Assembly (NCBI GenBank): GCA_008638415.1
Contig: VWVT01000012.1
Coordinates: 1 to 64,000, forward strand
DNA length: 64,000 nucleotides
Direction: 5' to 3'
From: Nocardiopsis sinuspersici
GTDB lineage: Bacteria > Actinomycetota > Actinomycetes > Streptosporangiales > Streptosporangiaceae
Shown piece after piece: positions 44,738-57,622 of the stretch. Under the pieces are notes generated by a model. The model ran no database searches, was not told the DNA's origin, and saw only the letters and a list, made by a program, of their open reading frames with translations. The translations under genes and the position numbers were made by a program. Within the stretch, counting starts at the first letter, position 1. Each line of letters opens with the position of its first letter.

Positions 44738-45853
44738 GTGACATTGTCGTCGACAGCTTCCGAGGGCGCGGTCGAGTCCGGCCGTGCCCTCGCGGCCTTC
44801 CCCAGCCCACAGGTCAACTCCATCCCCATCGGGCCACTGGAGATCCACTTCTACGCCCTGTGCATCCTCGCCGGCGTCATCGTCGCGGTCCTGTGGAGCG
44901 AGCGCAGGTGGGCCGCGATGGGCGGTGAGAAGGGCACCATCATGGACATGGCCGTGTGGGCCGTGATCCTGGGCCTGATCGGCGGCCGTCTCTACCACGT
45001 CATCAGCGACGCGCAGCTGTACTTCGCCGAGGGACGCGAGCCCATCCGCGCCCTGTACGTGTGGGAGGGCGGCCTCGGCATCTGGGGCGCAGTCCCCATG
45101 GGAGCCCTTGGCGTGTGGCTGGTGGCCCGCAAGCGCGGCCTGTCCATGTCCAAGCTCTCCTTCGCCATCGCCCCCACCATCCCCCTGGCCCAGGCCATCG
45201 GCCGCTGGGGCAACTACTTCAACCAGGAGCTGTTCGGGCGGCCCACCGACCTGCCCTGGGCCGTGGAGATCTCCCCCTACCCGAACGGCGTCCTGCGCCC
45301 GGGCATGGAGCTCGGCGTCAGCACCTACCACCCCACCTTCCTCTACGAGTCCCTGTGGTGCCTGGCCCTGTCCGTCCTGCTGGCCTGGGCGGGCCACCGC
45401 TACGAGCGCTCCCTCCAGGGCGGGCGCCTGTTCGCCCTCTACGTCATGGGCTACTGCCTCGGCCGGTTCTGGATCGAGTACCTGCGGGTGGACCCGGCCA
45501 ACGACTTCCTGGGCATGCGCCTGAACAACTGGACCTCCATCCTGGTCTTCCTCGCCGCCCTGGCCTACTTCGTCTGGGCGGGCCGGCGCATGGACTCCTT
45601 CTCCAGCGCCGTCGTCCCCCACGGCCACGACGCCGGCACCCAGGTGTTCGGTCCCACATCGGACGGCGAGACCACCGACGACAGCACCGTTTACAGCGCC
45701 CTGGGCAGCGATGAACCACGGGTCGGAGCGAAGAACGGCAGCTCAGAGGAGGCGGGGACGGAATACCACCCGAGCCCTGAGCGATCTAGTAGCGAGGGCT
45801 CGACCGAGCGGGACACCGAAGAGCGAACCGATCCCGGGGCGAAGCCCGAGTAG
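44738..45853 (+). CDS. lgt: Prolipoprotein diacylglyceryl transferase
   Basis: First enzyme of lipoprotein maturation; moves diacylglycerol from phosphatidylglycerol to the lipobox Cys. 371 residues, polytopic: PIGPLEIHFYALCILAG, VWEGGLGIWGAVPMG, the signature IGRWGNYFNQELFGRPTDLPW, HPTFLYESLWCL, FWIEYLRVDPA. A long Ser/Glu/Thr-rich cytosolic tail (last ~80 residues) is added to the usual length. GTG 44738. Would act on the lipoprotein encoded at 10900-11361. Confidence 0.96.
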   Translation: MTLSSTASEGAVESGRALAAFPSPQVNSIPIGPLEIHFYALCILAGVIVAVLWSERRWAAMGGEKGTIMDMAVWAVILGLIGGRLYHVISDAQLYFAEGREPIRALYVWEGGLGIWGAVPMGALGVWLVARKRGLSMSKLSFAIAPTIPLAQAIGRWGNYFNQELFGRPTDLPWAVEISPYPNGVLRPGMELGVSTYHPTFLYESLWCLALSVLLAWAGHRYERSLQGGRLFALYVMGYCLGRFWIEYLRVDPANDFLGMRLNNWTSILVFLAALAYFVWAGRRMDSFSSAVVPHGHDAGTQVFGPTSDGETTDDSTVYSALGSDEPRVGAKNGSSEEAGTEYHPSPERSSSEGSTERDTEERTDPGAKPE

Positions 45854-45952
45854 ACACAGGAAAGCCACGTGGACCCGGCCATGCCCGGGCACGGATCTGG
45901 GCTCCCCCTGTTACCTTCCGAGCAGACCACGGGTTGACGATTGAGAAGAACC

Positions 45953-47158
45953 GTGACCAGAGCTGAGTCCGGGTACGGCCGTATGGGCCGTCGCGGCGGC
46001 ACCCGCCGTGCCGAGCGCGCCTACACCGAGGACCACGCCGACGACTACGGCCAGGACGACTACGAGGACGGGTACGACCCCGAGGAGGACTTCTCCGCGG
46101 AGTACGGCCACACACGTCCCGCCGACACCGGGAACCCGGACGACGTCCACGCCGACGACGCCCTCGACGAGGAGCAGGACGGGGCGGGCGAGACCGGCCG
46201 CCCCTCGCGCCGCAGGGGCAGGGGGCGCGCGGGCCGCGGCTCCGGCGCCCCCCGCCGCAGGGCCTCCGGCGGCAGGCGCGCCGGGGCGGGCAAGGTCTCG
46301 GCCTTCTCCGCCTCCGCCATCAAGAAGGTGTCGGTCCTGGGCGACCGGCCCAACCAGATCGTGTACACCCTCGCCGAGCAGAGCAGGCGCAAGCGCGGCA
46401 CCGCCGTGCTGGGCGTGCTGCTGGGAGCGTTCAGCATCGCCCTGGTGACCCTGCTGGGCCTGCTGTCCTACCAGCTCTTCGCCGGACCCGGCGGCAACGC
46501 CGCGGGCGGTGACGAGTCGGTCGTGGCCCCGCCGGAGGGACACAACACCCTCACCCCGGAGCTGTACCTGTCCGAGCCCAACCGCGAGGACGTGTTCGGC
46601 CCCATCAACGAGCGCCCCGAGGGCGCCGAGCCGATGACCGAGGACGCCGTGTTCGGCGGGGTCGAGGAGATCGGTCTGGACGACATGAAGCTGGAGCTGC
46701 GCGAGGGCTCGGTCACCGACTCCTGCACCTCCCTGGTGTGGGGCGACGAGCTGGGCCAGAGCCTCGTCGACGGCAACTGCGTCAGGGCGGCCTCGGGCGT
46801 GTACACCGACGCCGACGAGCAGTACGTCGCGCAGTTCACCCTGTTCGACCTGGCCGACGCCGAGGAGGCCGCCAAGGTCGAGCGGCAGCTGGACCCGACC
46901 AACCCCGAGAGCGGCGCCGGGTTCCTGCTGAGCCAGACCAACGACGAGATCCCCGGCCTGCAGGAAGGCTACAGCCAGGCCAACTCCCAGGTCATGGGCC
47001 ACTACCTGGCCGTGTTCTGGGTGGCGGAGACCGACGGGGCCGAGCCCGCGGACAACACCGACATGGCGACCCTGAACGTGGCCTCCATGAACGCGGCGCA
47101 GCACGTCTACGAGGAGGTCGTCGCGGTGAAGCAGGCCGCGGAGCAGGCCAAGGAGTAG
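45953..47158 (+). CDS. Single-pass membrane protein, disordered N-terminus (paralogue 1)
   Basis: 401 residues from GTG 45953 (GAGAAG upstream; in-frame TTG 45941 is an alternative). About 1-165 is cytoplasmic, Arg/Asp/Tyr-rich and likely disordered, with basic RRRGRGRAGRGSG. One helix GVLLGAFSIALVTLLGLLSYQLF (about 165-190). The outer domain (about 200-401) has DSCTSLVWGDELGQSLVDGNCVRAASGVYT and QVMGHYLAVFWVAET, a two-cysteine pattern also found in the next gene. Not recognised as a known family. Follows lgt by 99 bases. Confidence 0.82.
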   Translation: MTRAESGYGRMGRRGGTRRAERAYTEDHADDYGQDDYEDGYDPEEDFSAEYGHTRPADTGNPDDVHADDALDEEQDGAGETGRPSRRRGRGRAGRGSGAPRRRASGGRRAGAGKVSAFSASAIKKVSVLGDRPNQIVYTLAEQSRRKRGTAVLGVLLGAFSIALVTLLGLLSYQLFAGPGGNAAGGDESVVAPPEGHNTLTPELYLSEPNREDVFGPINERPEGAEPMTEDAVFGGVEEIGLDDMKLELREGSVTDSCTSLVWGDELGQSLVDGNCVRAASGVYTDADEQYVAQFTLFDLADAEEAAKVERQLDPTNPESGAGFLLSQTNDEIPGLQEGYSQANSQVMGHYLAVFWVAETDGAEPADNTDMATLNVASMNAAQHVYEEVVAVKQAAEQAKE

Positions 47159-47259
47159 CCGGTCCCGCGCTGTCGGACGCCCCGATAGGATCTCGGGCAG
47201 ATCGGTCCGCCCTCAGGGCCGCACCAGGTACGGCGAGAGGCCGGCCTGCCGAACACAAC

Positions 47260-47291
47260 CGGTCCGGCCCACGCGCGCGTGGGCCGGACCG
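47260..47291 (+). repeat. Perfect 32-bp palindrome between the two membrane-protein genes
   Basis: 47260-47275 is the exact reverse complement of 47276-47291, centred on CGCG, and it ends 22 bases before GTG 47314. Terminator of the first gene or a leader structure of the second. No T-run. Confidence 0.75.
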
Positions 47292-47313
47292 CATCCTAGG
47301 AAAGGTCCACTGG

Positions 47314-48417
47314 GTGTCCCCTTCTGAACCGTCGGCGTCCGGACCCGCGGGGCGTCGGAGGAAGAGCAGCGAGTCCGACGACGTGCCCGCGGAGCGGTCC
47401 TCGCGGACGGGCGGGCGCCGCCGGTCAGGCGGCCGCAGGAAGAAGGAGTCCAAGCGTTTCGGCCCCCTGATCGGGATCCTGGCCGGGACGCTCGTGGTGG
47501 CGCTGGTCGCCCTCGGCGTGGTGCTGTACGTACAGCTCGGCGCGGACGGGGAGACCGGGCAGGCCGCTCCGCAGACCCGCCCGGTCATGTACCGGGTGAT
47601 CGACACCGGCAGCATGAACGAGGTCCTGGCCACCCGTGAGAAGGACGACCGGCCCCTCAACGAGGGCGAGCTGTTCGAGAACAACAACGCCGAGATCTCC
47701 AGCCAGAGCATCGACCTCACCCTGCGCGACTCGGATCTGACCGAGGACTGCGCCGCCGCCGTGTGGGGCGAGAAGATCCAGGCCGCGCTGGCCCAGGCCG
47801 ACTGCACCCAGGCCGGGCGTGCCACCTACACCTCCGAGACCTACTTCGGTGTCACGGCCGTGTTCAACCTGGCCGACGTCGAGGGCAGCCGCGCCGTCGC
47901 CGCCGCCCTGTCCGAGCCCGAGGCACAGGCACAGGAGGGCGGGGAGTCCCAGGAGGGCGACGGATCCGATCCCGGCTTCGTGCTCTCCCCCTCGGGCGCG
48001 GAGCCCTTCGACCGCCTGGGCCGGGGCTACAGCGCCAGCGACGCCATCGTCAGCGGCCACTACCTGGTCCTGGTGTGGGTCCAGCCCACCGGCTCGGAGT
48101 CGGTGGAGGAGCGGGTCAGCCTCTCCGCCCCGCTCGTGGCGCTGGCGAACTTCCGCGACCCGCTCTACCGGCGGATGGTGCAGCTGGAGGATTCCGGCAC
48201 CGGATCCGAGCAGGGGTCCGAGGGCACCACCGAGGGCACCGCGGGGGAGGGTTCCCAGGGAACCGGTACCGACGGCGCGGGCACGGGCGGCACCGGGACC
48301 ACCGGCACCGGCACGGAGGGCACCGGAACCACGGGCACGGGTGGCACCGGGACCACCGGCACCGGCACGGAGGGGACCGGTACCACGGGCGGCACCGGAA
48401 CCACAGGCACCGGCTGA
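47314..48417 (+). CDS. Single-pass membrane protein with Gly-Thr repeat tail (paralogue 2)
   Basis: 367 residues from GTG 47314. Ser/Arg-rich cytoplasmic part (about 1-47), helix LIGILAGTLVVALVALGVVLYV (about 51-72), outer domain with LTEDCAAAVWGEKIQAALAQADCTQAGRATYTS and GHYLVLVWVQPTG matching paralogue 1 in both Cys spacing and the VWG motif. The last ~60 residues are Gly-Thr repeats (GTGTTGTGTEGTG) of 18-residue period, probably extended on the surface. Function unknown. Terminated by a strong hairpin. Confidence 0.83.
   Translation: MSPSEPSASGPAGRRRKSSESDDVPAERSSRTGGRRRSGGRRKKESKRFGPLIGILAGTLVVALVALGVVLYVQLGADGETGQAAPQTRPVMYRVIDTGSMNEVLATREKDDRPLNEGELFENNNAEISSQSIDLTLRDSDLTEDCAAAVWGEKIQAALAQADCTQAGRATYTSETYFGVTAVFNLADVEGSRAVAAALSEPEAQAQEGGESQEGDGSDPGFVLSPSGAEPFDRLGRGYSASDAIVSGHYLVLVWVQPTGSESVEERVSLSAPLVALANFRDPLYRRMVQLEDSGTGSEQGSEGTTEGTAGEGSQGTGTDGAGTGGTGTTGTGTEGTGTTGTGGTGTTGTGTEGTGTTGGTGTTGTG
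48289..48374 (+). repeat. 54-bp-period tandem repeat in the Gly-Thr tail
   Basis: 32 bp at 48289-48320 recur exactly at 48343-48374. The period is 18 codons, so the reading frame is kept and length could vary between strains. Confidence 0.9.
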
Positions 48418-48430
48418 CACGTGTCTCCCC

Positions 48431-48464
48431 GCGGGGCCCGGAGGAGCCGTCCTCCGGGCCCCGC
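48431..48464. terminator. 15-bp stem hairpin
   Basis: 48431-48445 pairs exactly with 48450-48464, loop 4, 13 bases past the stop of the preceding gene and between convergent genes. Confidence 0.75.
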
Positions 48465-48562
48465 CCGTGTCCGGCGCGCCGCCCGCGACGGACGGCGGCC
48501 ACCGCACGCGCCCGGGCCGCGCCACCTCGGCGCTCCGCGCGACCACGGCACCCGCCGCCGCG

Positions 48563-50248
48563 CTACACCGGGGCCTGCGCCCGGGCGAGGAGGTCGGCGG
48601 CCACCTCCCGCAGCTCACCGAGGCGGTGCTCGGGAAGGTCCAACAGGGTGTGTCCGCACACCCACCTCGGAGCCGCGGCCACCGCGTGGCGGGCGGTGCG
48701 CTTGTTGACGGGCTCCTCACGCCACGCCGCCACCTCCACCAGCCCGGTCCGCAGGGTCGTGGTGAGCCTGCCGTGCGCCCGCTCCTGCACGTGGCTCAGC
48801 AGCCGGTCCACCGCCGACCCCGGGTCCTGGCGGCGGGTCAGCCGCACCGCCGTCAGATCGTTCGCGCCGAACCCGCGCAGGAACCGCACACGGAAACGCG
48901 GCTCCACCAGGGCGCGCAGCCTTCGCTGACCCGCCTCGTCGCGCACGTACGCCGCCGACGAGGGCACCAGCACGTACACCGTGTCCCCGGTGGCCGCCAG
49001 AGCGCCGCGCGCGGCCAGTCGCTCCCACCCCCCGGTGAGATTGACCACCGAGCACCCGTCGCCGCCGGTGGGCGCCTCCATCCACGTGGACAGGCGCACC
49101 CGGCCCGACTCCGCCACCTGGGGCGGCCACTCGCCCACCAGCGTCGGCTCCCGGCCCTCACCGGCCCCACCGAGCTCCCCGGCCACCCGGTCGAGCACGG
49201 CACGGGCCCGGTCCGCGTCCAGGGCGCCCCGGGCCTCCTTGGCGTTGGCGCCCTGGCTGTACACGCGCGCGTTCTCCCCCGGGGCCCCGGGCAGGGTGCG
49301 CGAGAGGGGCCGCAGCACGTACAGGTCCGAGGCGGCGCCGATCGACTCGGCCCCGTGGTAGCGGTTGAAGCCCGGCCACACCGCCTCCACCAACAGGTCC
49401 ATCCGCACCAGCCGGGCCTGGGTGGCCGCGGCCAGCCTCGGAGTGGTCTCACTGGCGCCGTAGGCCACCAGCACCCGTCCCCGGCGCGGGTCGGCCATCC
49501 CCTCCACGCCGCGCCGCACGAACAGCTCCACCCCGTCGGGGGTGTAGGGCGGATCGGTGAACACCACGTCCGCGCAGCCGCGCACGGTGGAGGGCAGCCC
49601 CAGGCGCAGGTCCGCGTGGTGGGTGCGCACCGACAGCCCCAGGGAGTCGGCCAGGGCGTCGATGTGGGCCAGCACGCGCTCGTCGATGTCCACCACCTCC
49701 GCCCGGGCCCCCGGACTGACCAGGGCCAGCGCGACCGAGGTCAGGTCGTGGTCGCCCACGCACAGCAGGGTGCGGTCGCTCAGGTCGAAACGGGTGGACA
49801 GCAGCAGCGCCCGGCGCAGCGCCGTCTCGGCGGTCGCGGACACGTGGTCCAGGTCGAGGTCGGAGGCGGGGCCCGTGTCCGTGGCGCGCACCAGTTCGGC
49901 CATGGCCCGGGTGTACCGGGGCAGCAGGTGGGCCACCGGGTCGGCCGGCTCCTCGGCGGCGCACGCACCGGCGTAGTCCTGGGGCCGGACCAGGCGCACC
50001 CTGTCCCGCCCGCCCCCGGCCTCGGCGGTCAGCTCACCGGCCTCCACCAGGGCCCCGACCAGCGCGGACACGAGCGCGTACGCCACGCCGCTGTCCCGCA
50101 CGAGGTCGTTCGCACTCCACCAGCGCCCGTCCGAGAGCAGTGCCAGCACACGGCGCAGCCGGGGCGCGTCCACGCCGTGGTCGCGCAGCAGCCCGAACGC
50201 GGGCTCGGGAAGGGGCGGGGCGCTCTCGCCCGGGGTGGTCGGATGCAT
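48563..50248 (-). CDS. BpsA-like branched-polyamine synthase family protein
   Basis: 561 residues. A winged-helix-like N-terminus (about 15-90: DLVRDSGVAYALVSALVGALVEAG) leads to a SAM/aminopropyltransferase Rossmann core. Its motifs are LLCVGDHDLTS (165-168 GDHD), VDIDE (186-190), LRLGLPS and FTDPPYTPDGVELF (232-236 DPPYT). These are the marks of BpsA (N4-bis(aminopropyl)spermidine synthase), known from hyperthermophiles, where it builds branched polyamines. A further ~200-residue C-terminal domain (about 350-561) is not explained. The start is ATG 50248. Product may be a branched polyamine or other aminopropyl acceptor; inference. Confidence 0.8.
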   Translation of the reverse strand: MHPTTPGESAPPLPEPAFGLLRDHGVDAPRLRRVLALLSDGRWWSANDLVRDSGVAYALVSALVGALVEAGELTAEAGGGRDRVRLVRPQDYAGACAAEEPADPVAHLLPRYTRAMAELVRATDTGPASDLDLDHVSATAETALRRALLLSTRFDLSDRTLLCVGDHDLTSVALALVSPGARAEVVDIDERVLAHIDALADSLGLSVRTHHADLRLGLPSTVRGCADVVFTDPPYTPDGVELFVRRGVEGMADPRRGRVLVAYGASETTPRLAAATQARLVRMDLLVEAVWPGFNRYHGAESIGAASDLYVLRPLSRTLPGAPGENARVYSQGANAKEARGALDADRARAVLDRVAGELGGAGEGREPTLVGEWPPQVAESGRVRLSTWMEAPTGGDGCSVVNLTGGWERLAARGALAATGDTVYVLVPSSAAYVRDEAGQRRLRALVEPRFRVRFLRGFGANDLTAVRLTRRQDPGSAVDRLLSHVQERAHGRLTTTLRTGLVEVAAWREEPVNKRTARHAVAAAPRWVCGHTLLDLPEHRLGELREVAADLLARAQAPV

Positions 50249-50903
50249 ACGTCGATCGTCCCACGCACGGCGGGGTACCCGCGGACGGACGCCGCGCGGT
50301 TCGCACGGTTCACCGGCGGTGCCGCGCGGCTCGCTCGCGATGGACACGGGGTCCGCGGGCGGCGCCGCGGGGCCGCCCGGCGATGAGGGACAGATCACGC
50401 GGCAACGGACTCCCGCACCCCTTGGGAGCAGGGTTAACGCCGGGGTAATGTGGGGGAGCGGTGCGTGGAGCCCGCATGCCCGGAGTGACATCCCCGACCC
50501 CGCGGTCGGCGTTTGAGCCACTTTGGGAGGTTTAGCGGGGTTCCTTCGTGGAAAAACCGGCTAGGCCAGCCCTCACCGGAGAACACGCCGGGAGGGACCG
50601 TGCCCGCACCCCAGGGGCGGCACGAACGGCGACCAACGGCGCACCGCGGCGCCACATGGTCTAGACCTGCGATTACCGTCGCGGCTGGACCGGCATGTAT
50701 AAGGGAACCTGCCCGTCGCAGGTGCCCCGCCCGCCACCAGCGGCCACGAGGACGTGGCCGCAGCACGGAGGCGGGCAAGCCACAGCACACACGACGGAAA
50801 CCGCCGTGACACACGGCGCCACAACTTCATCCGCACGCAGCAGGGCCAACGTCGTCCCGGATGCGCTTTTTCACAAAGCCGAGGAAAGACGACAGGAGGG
50901 TAG
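50249..50903 (+). other. 655-bp intergenic region before gltB
   Basis: Divergent promoter region of the BpsA-like gene and gltB. A less GC-rich block begins near 50430; a hairpin CCTGCCCGTCGCAGG lies near 50708-50722. Apparent ORFs lack SDs and codon bias. It may hold a long gltB 5' leader. No gene or clear GlnR site is supported. Confidence 0.5.
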
Positions 50904-55460
<4,557 letters not shown>

Positions 55461-55491
55461 GCGCCAGCGAACACGAAAGGAGGAAGAACAC

Positions 55492-56946
55492 ATGTCCGAC
55501 CCCAGGGGTTTCCTGAAGATCACCGAGCGCGAGCTGCCCAAGCACCGCCCGGTCGACGTACGCATCCAGGACTGGCGCGAGGTCTACGAGGACTTCGACC
55601 GGGGAACCGTCACCAAGCAGGCCTCACGCTGCATGGACTGCGGCATCCCCTTCTGCCACAACGGCTGCCCGCTCGGCAACCTCATCCCCGAGTGGAACAA
55701 CCTCGTCCACACCCACGACTGGGCCGAGGCGATCGAGCGCCTGCACGCCACCAACAACTTCCCGGAGTTCACCGGACGGCTCTGCCCCGCCCCGTGTGAG
55801 TCCGCGTGCGTGCTCGGCATCAACCAGCCCGCCGTGACCATCAAGAACGTCGAGGTCTCCATCATCGACCGCGCGTGGGAGGAGGGCTGGGTCAAGCCCC
55901 TGCCCCCCGCCACCCGCACCGGCAAGAAGGTCGCCGTCGTCGGCTCCGGCCCCGCCGGACTCGCCGCCGCCCAGCAGCTCACCCGCGCCGGACACGACGT
56001 CACCGTCTACGAACGCGCCGACCGCGTCGGCGGCCTGCTGCGCTACGGCATCCCCGAGTTCAAGATGGAAAAGCGCCACATCGAGCGCCGCGTCGCCCAG
56101 ATGGCCGCCGAGGGCACCACCTTCCGCACCGGCGTCGACGTCGGCGCCGACGTCACCGTCGACCGGCTGCGCGCCGAGCACGACGCCCTCGTGCTCACCG
56201 GCGGAGCCACCGCCTGGCGCGACCTGCCCGCCAAGGGCCGCGAACTCGGCGGCATCCACCAGGCCATGGAGTACCTGCCCCTGGCCAACCGGGTGCAGGA
56301 GGGCGACTACGAGCACCCCGCCATCGACGCCCAGGGCAAGCACGTCGTGGTCATCGGCGGCGGCGACACCGGCGCCGACTGCGTGGGCACCGCCCACCGC
56401 CAGGGCGCGGCCTCGGTCACCCAGCTGGAGATCATGCCCAAGCCGCCCGCCAAGCGGCCCGACCACCAGCCCTGGCCGACCATGCCCATGCTCTACAAGG
56501 TCACCAGCGCGCACGAGGAGGGCGGCAAGCGGCTCTACTCCGTCAACACCGTGGAGTTCCTCGGTGACGAGGACGGCAACGTCCGCGCCCTGAAGCTGGT
56601 CGAGGTCAAGCGCACCGACAAGGGCTTCGAACCCGTCGAGGGCACCGAGCGCGAGATCCCCGCCGAACTGGTCACCCTCGCCATGGGCTTCGTCGGCCCC
56701 CAGAAGGAGGGCATGATCGAGCAGCTCGGCGTGGAACTGGACGGACGCGGCAACGTCGTCCGCGACGCCGACTACCGGACCACCGTCGACGGCGTCTTCT
56801 GCGCCGGCGACATGGGCCGCGGCCAGTCGCTGATCGTGTGGGCCATCGCCGAGGGCCGCTCCGCCGCCGCCGGAGTGGACCGCTACCTCACCGACGACAG
56901 CGCACTGCCGGTCGCCATCCCGCCGACCGAGCGCCCGCTGGTCTAG
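55492..56946 (+). CDS. gltD: Glutamate synthase small subunit
   Basis: NADPH-oxidising partner of GltB. 484 residues. N-terminal four-iron cluster motifs CMDCGIPFCHNGCPLGN and CPAPCESACVLGI, FAD site VVGSGPAGLAAAQQL with RVGGLLRYGIPEFKM, and NADPH site VVIGGGDTGADCVG. The C-terminus has VFCAGDMGRGQSLIVWAI. AAAGGAGGAAG precedes ATG 55492. Followed by a hairpin at 56971. Confidence 0.97.
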   Translation: MSDPRGFLKITERELPKHRPVDVRIQDWREVYEDFDRGTVTKQASRCMDCGIPFCHNGCPLGNLIPEWNNLVHTHDWAEAIERLHATNNFPEFTGRLCPAPCESACVLGINQPAVTIKNVEVSIIDRAWEEGWVKPLPPATRTGKKVAVVGSGPAGLAAAQQLTRAGHDVTVYERADRVGGLLRYGIPEFKMEKRHIERRVAQMAAEGTTFRTGVDVGADVTVDRLRAEHDALVLTGGATAWRDLPAKGRELGGIHQAMEYLPLANRVQEGDYEHPAIDAQGKHVVVIGGGDTGADCVGTAHRQGAASVTQLEIMPKPPAKRPDHQPWPTMPMLYKVTSAHEEGGKRLYSVNTVEFLGDEDGNVRALKLVEVKRTDKGFEPVEGTEREIPAELVTLAMGFVGPQKEGMIEQLGVELDGRGNVVRDADYRTTVDGVFCAGDMGRGQSLIVWAIAEGRSAAAGVDRYLTDDSALPVAIPPTERPLV

Positions 56947-56970
56947 CGACCGGCGAAAACAGGCGACGAC

Positions 56971-57008
56971 GCGCCGGGCCCGGGGGAGAGACCCTCCGCG
57001 CCCGGCGC
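56971..57008 (+). terminator. Hairpin after gltD
   Basis: GCGCCGGG (56971-56978) pairs with CCCGGCGC (57001-57008); a smaller GGAG/CTCC pairing lies inside the 22-base loop. Confidence 0.5.
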
Positions 57009-57173
57009 GCCGCCGCCCGCGCCCGGCGAGACGGACACCGAAGCGGGCGGGCGGCCCGGCCGGACACCGCCCCCTCCACAGGCCCCTCGCACCCTGGCCC
57101 GACGGGGCGAGGACGGGGATACTGGAAACAGGGGGACCCGCCCCCGCACCATCCACACCCCGCGAGGGCCGCT

Positions 57174-57557
57174 ATGACCTATCGGCTGATCGCCGACACC
57201 GCCATGGTCGTGCACCTGGCCTTCCTCGTCTACGTCGCCCTCGGCGGCTTCCTCGCCTGGCTCCGGCCCCGCCTCATCCGGCCCCACGTCGCCTGCGCCC
57301 TCTACGGACTCGGCATCACCGTCATCGGCTGGCCCTGCCCCCTCACCCACGTGGAGCACTGGGCCCGCCGACGCGCCGGACAGGCCGGCCTCCCCGAGAG
57401 CGGATTCATCGACCACTACCTCACCGGCATCGTCTACCCCGCCGAACACCTGCTCACCGTGCAACTCGCCGTCGCCGCCACCGTCCTCGCCTCCTGGGCC
57501 GGCCACGTCCTCCTCACCCGAAGACGCAAACGCCACACCGCCGCGAACCGCACGTAA
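57174..57557 (+). CDS. DUF2784 membrane protein
   Basis: 127 residues, three helices: ADTAMVVHLAFLVYVALGGFLAW, PHVACALYGLGITVIGWPCPLTHVEHWARR and VQLAVAATVLASWAGHVLL. The WPCPLTHVEHWAR segment and the GFIDHYLTGIVYP block identify DUF2784. Role unknown. Ends before an alpha/alpha-toroid gene 66 bases on. GCGAGGGCC is a weak SD for ATG 57174. Confidence 0.88.
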   Translation: MTYRLIADTAMVVHLAFLVYVALGGFLAWLRPRLIRPHVACALYGLGITVIGWPCPLTHVEHWARRRAGQAGLPESGFIDHYLTGIVYPAEHLLTVQLAVAATVLASWAGHVLLTRRRKRHTAANRT

Positions 57558-57622
57558 ATATCGCGGATGGATTCGCCCGCCACCCGTTTCGCCCACGCGG
57601 ACACCGACGTACCGTCGAAGAC

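Noticed and set aside
48289..48414. CRISPR-like or VNTR array
   Set aside because: It is a 54-bp in-frame coding repeat for Gly-Thr residues, without spacers. No CRISPR array is seen in the window.
50249..50903. GlnR site upstream of gltB (GTTAAC...GTAAT near 50432, GAAAC/GTGAC near 50798)
   Set aside because: Spacing and sequence do not fit the paired GTnAC-n6-GAAAC pattern.
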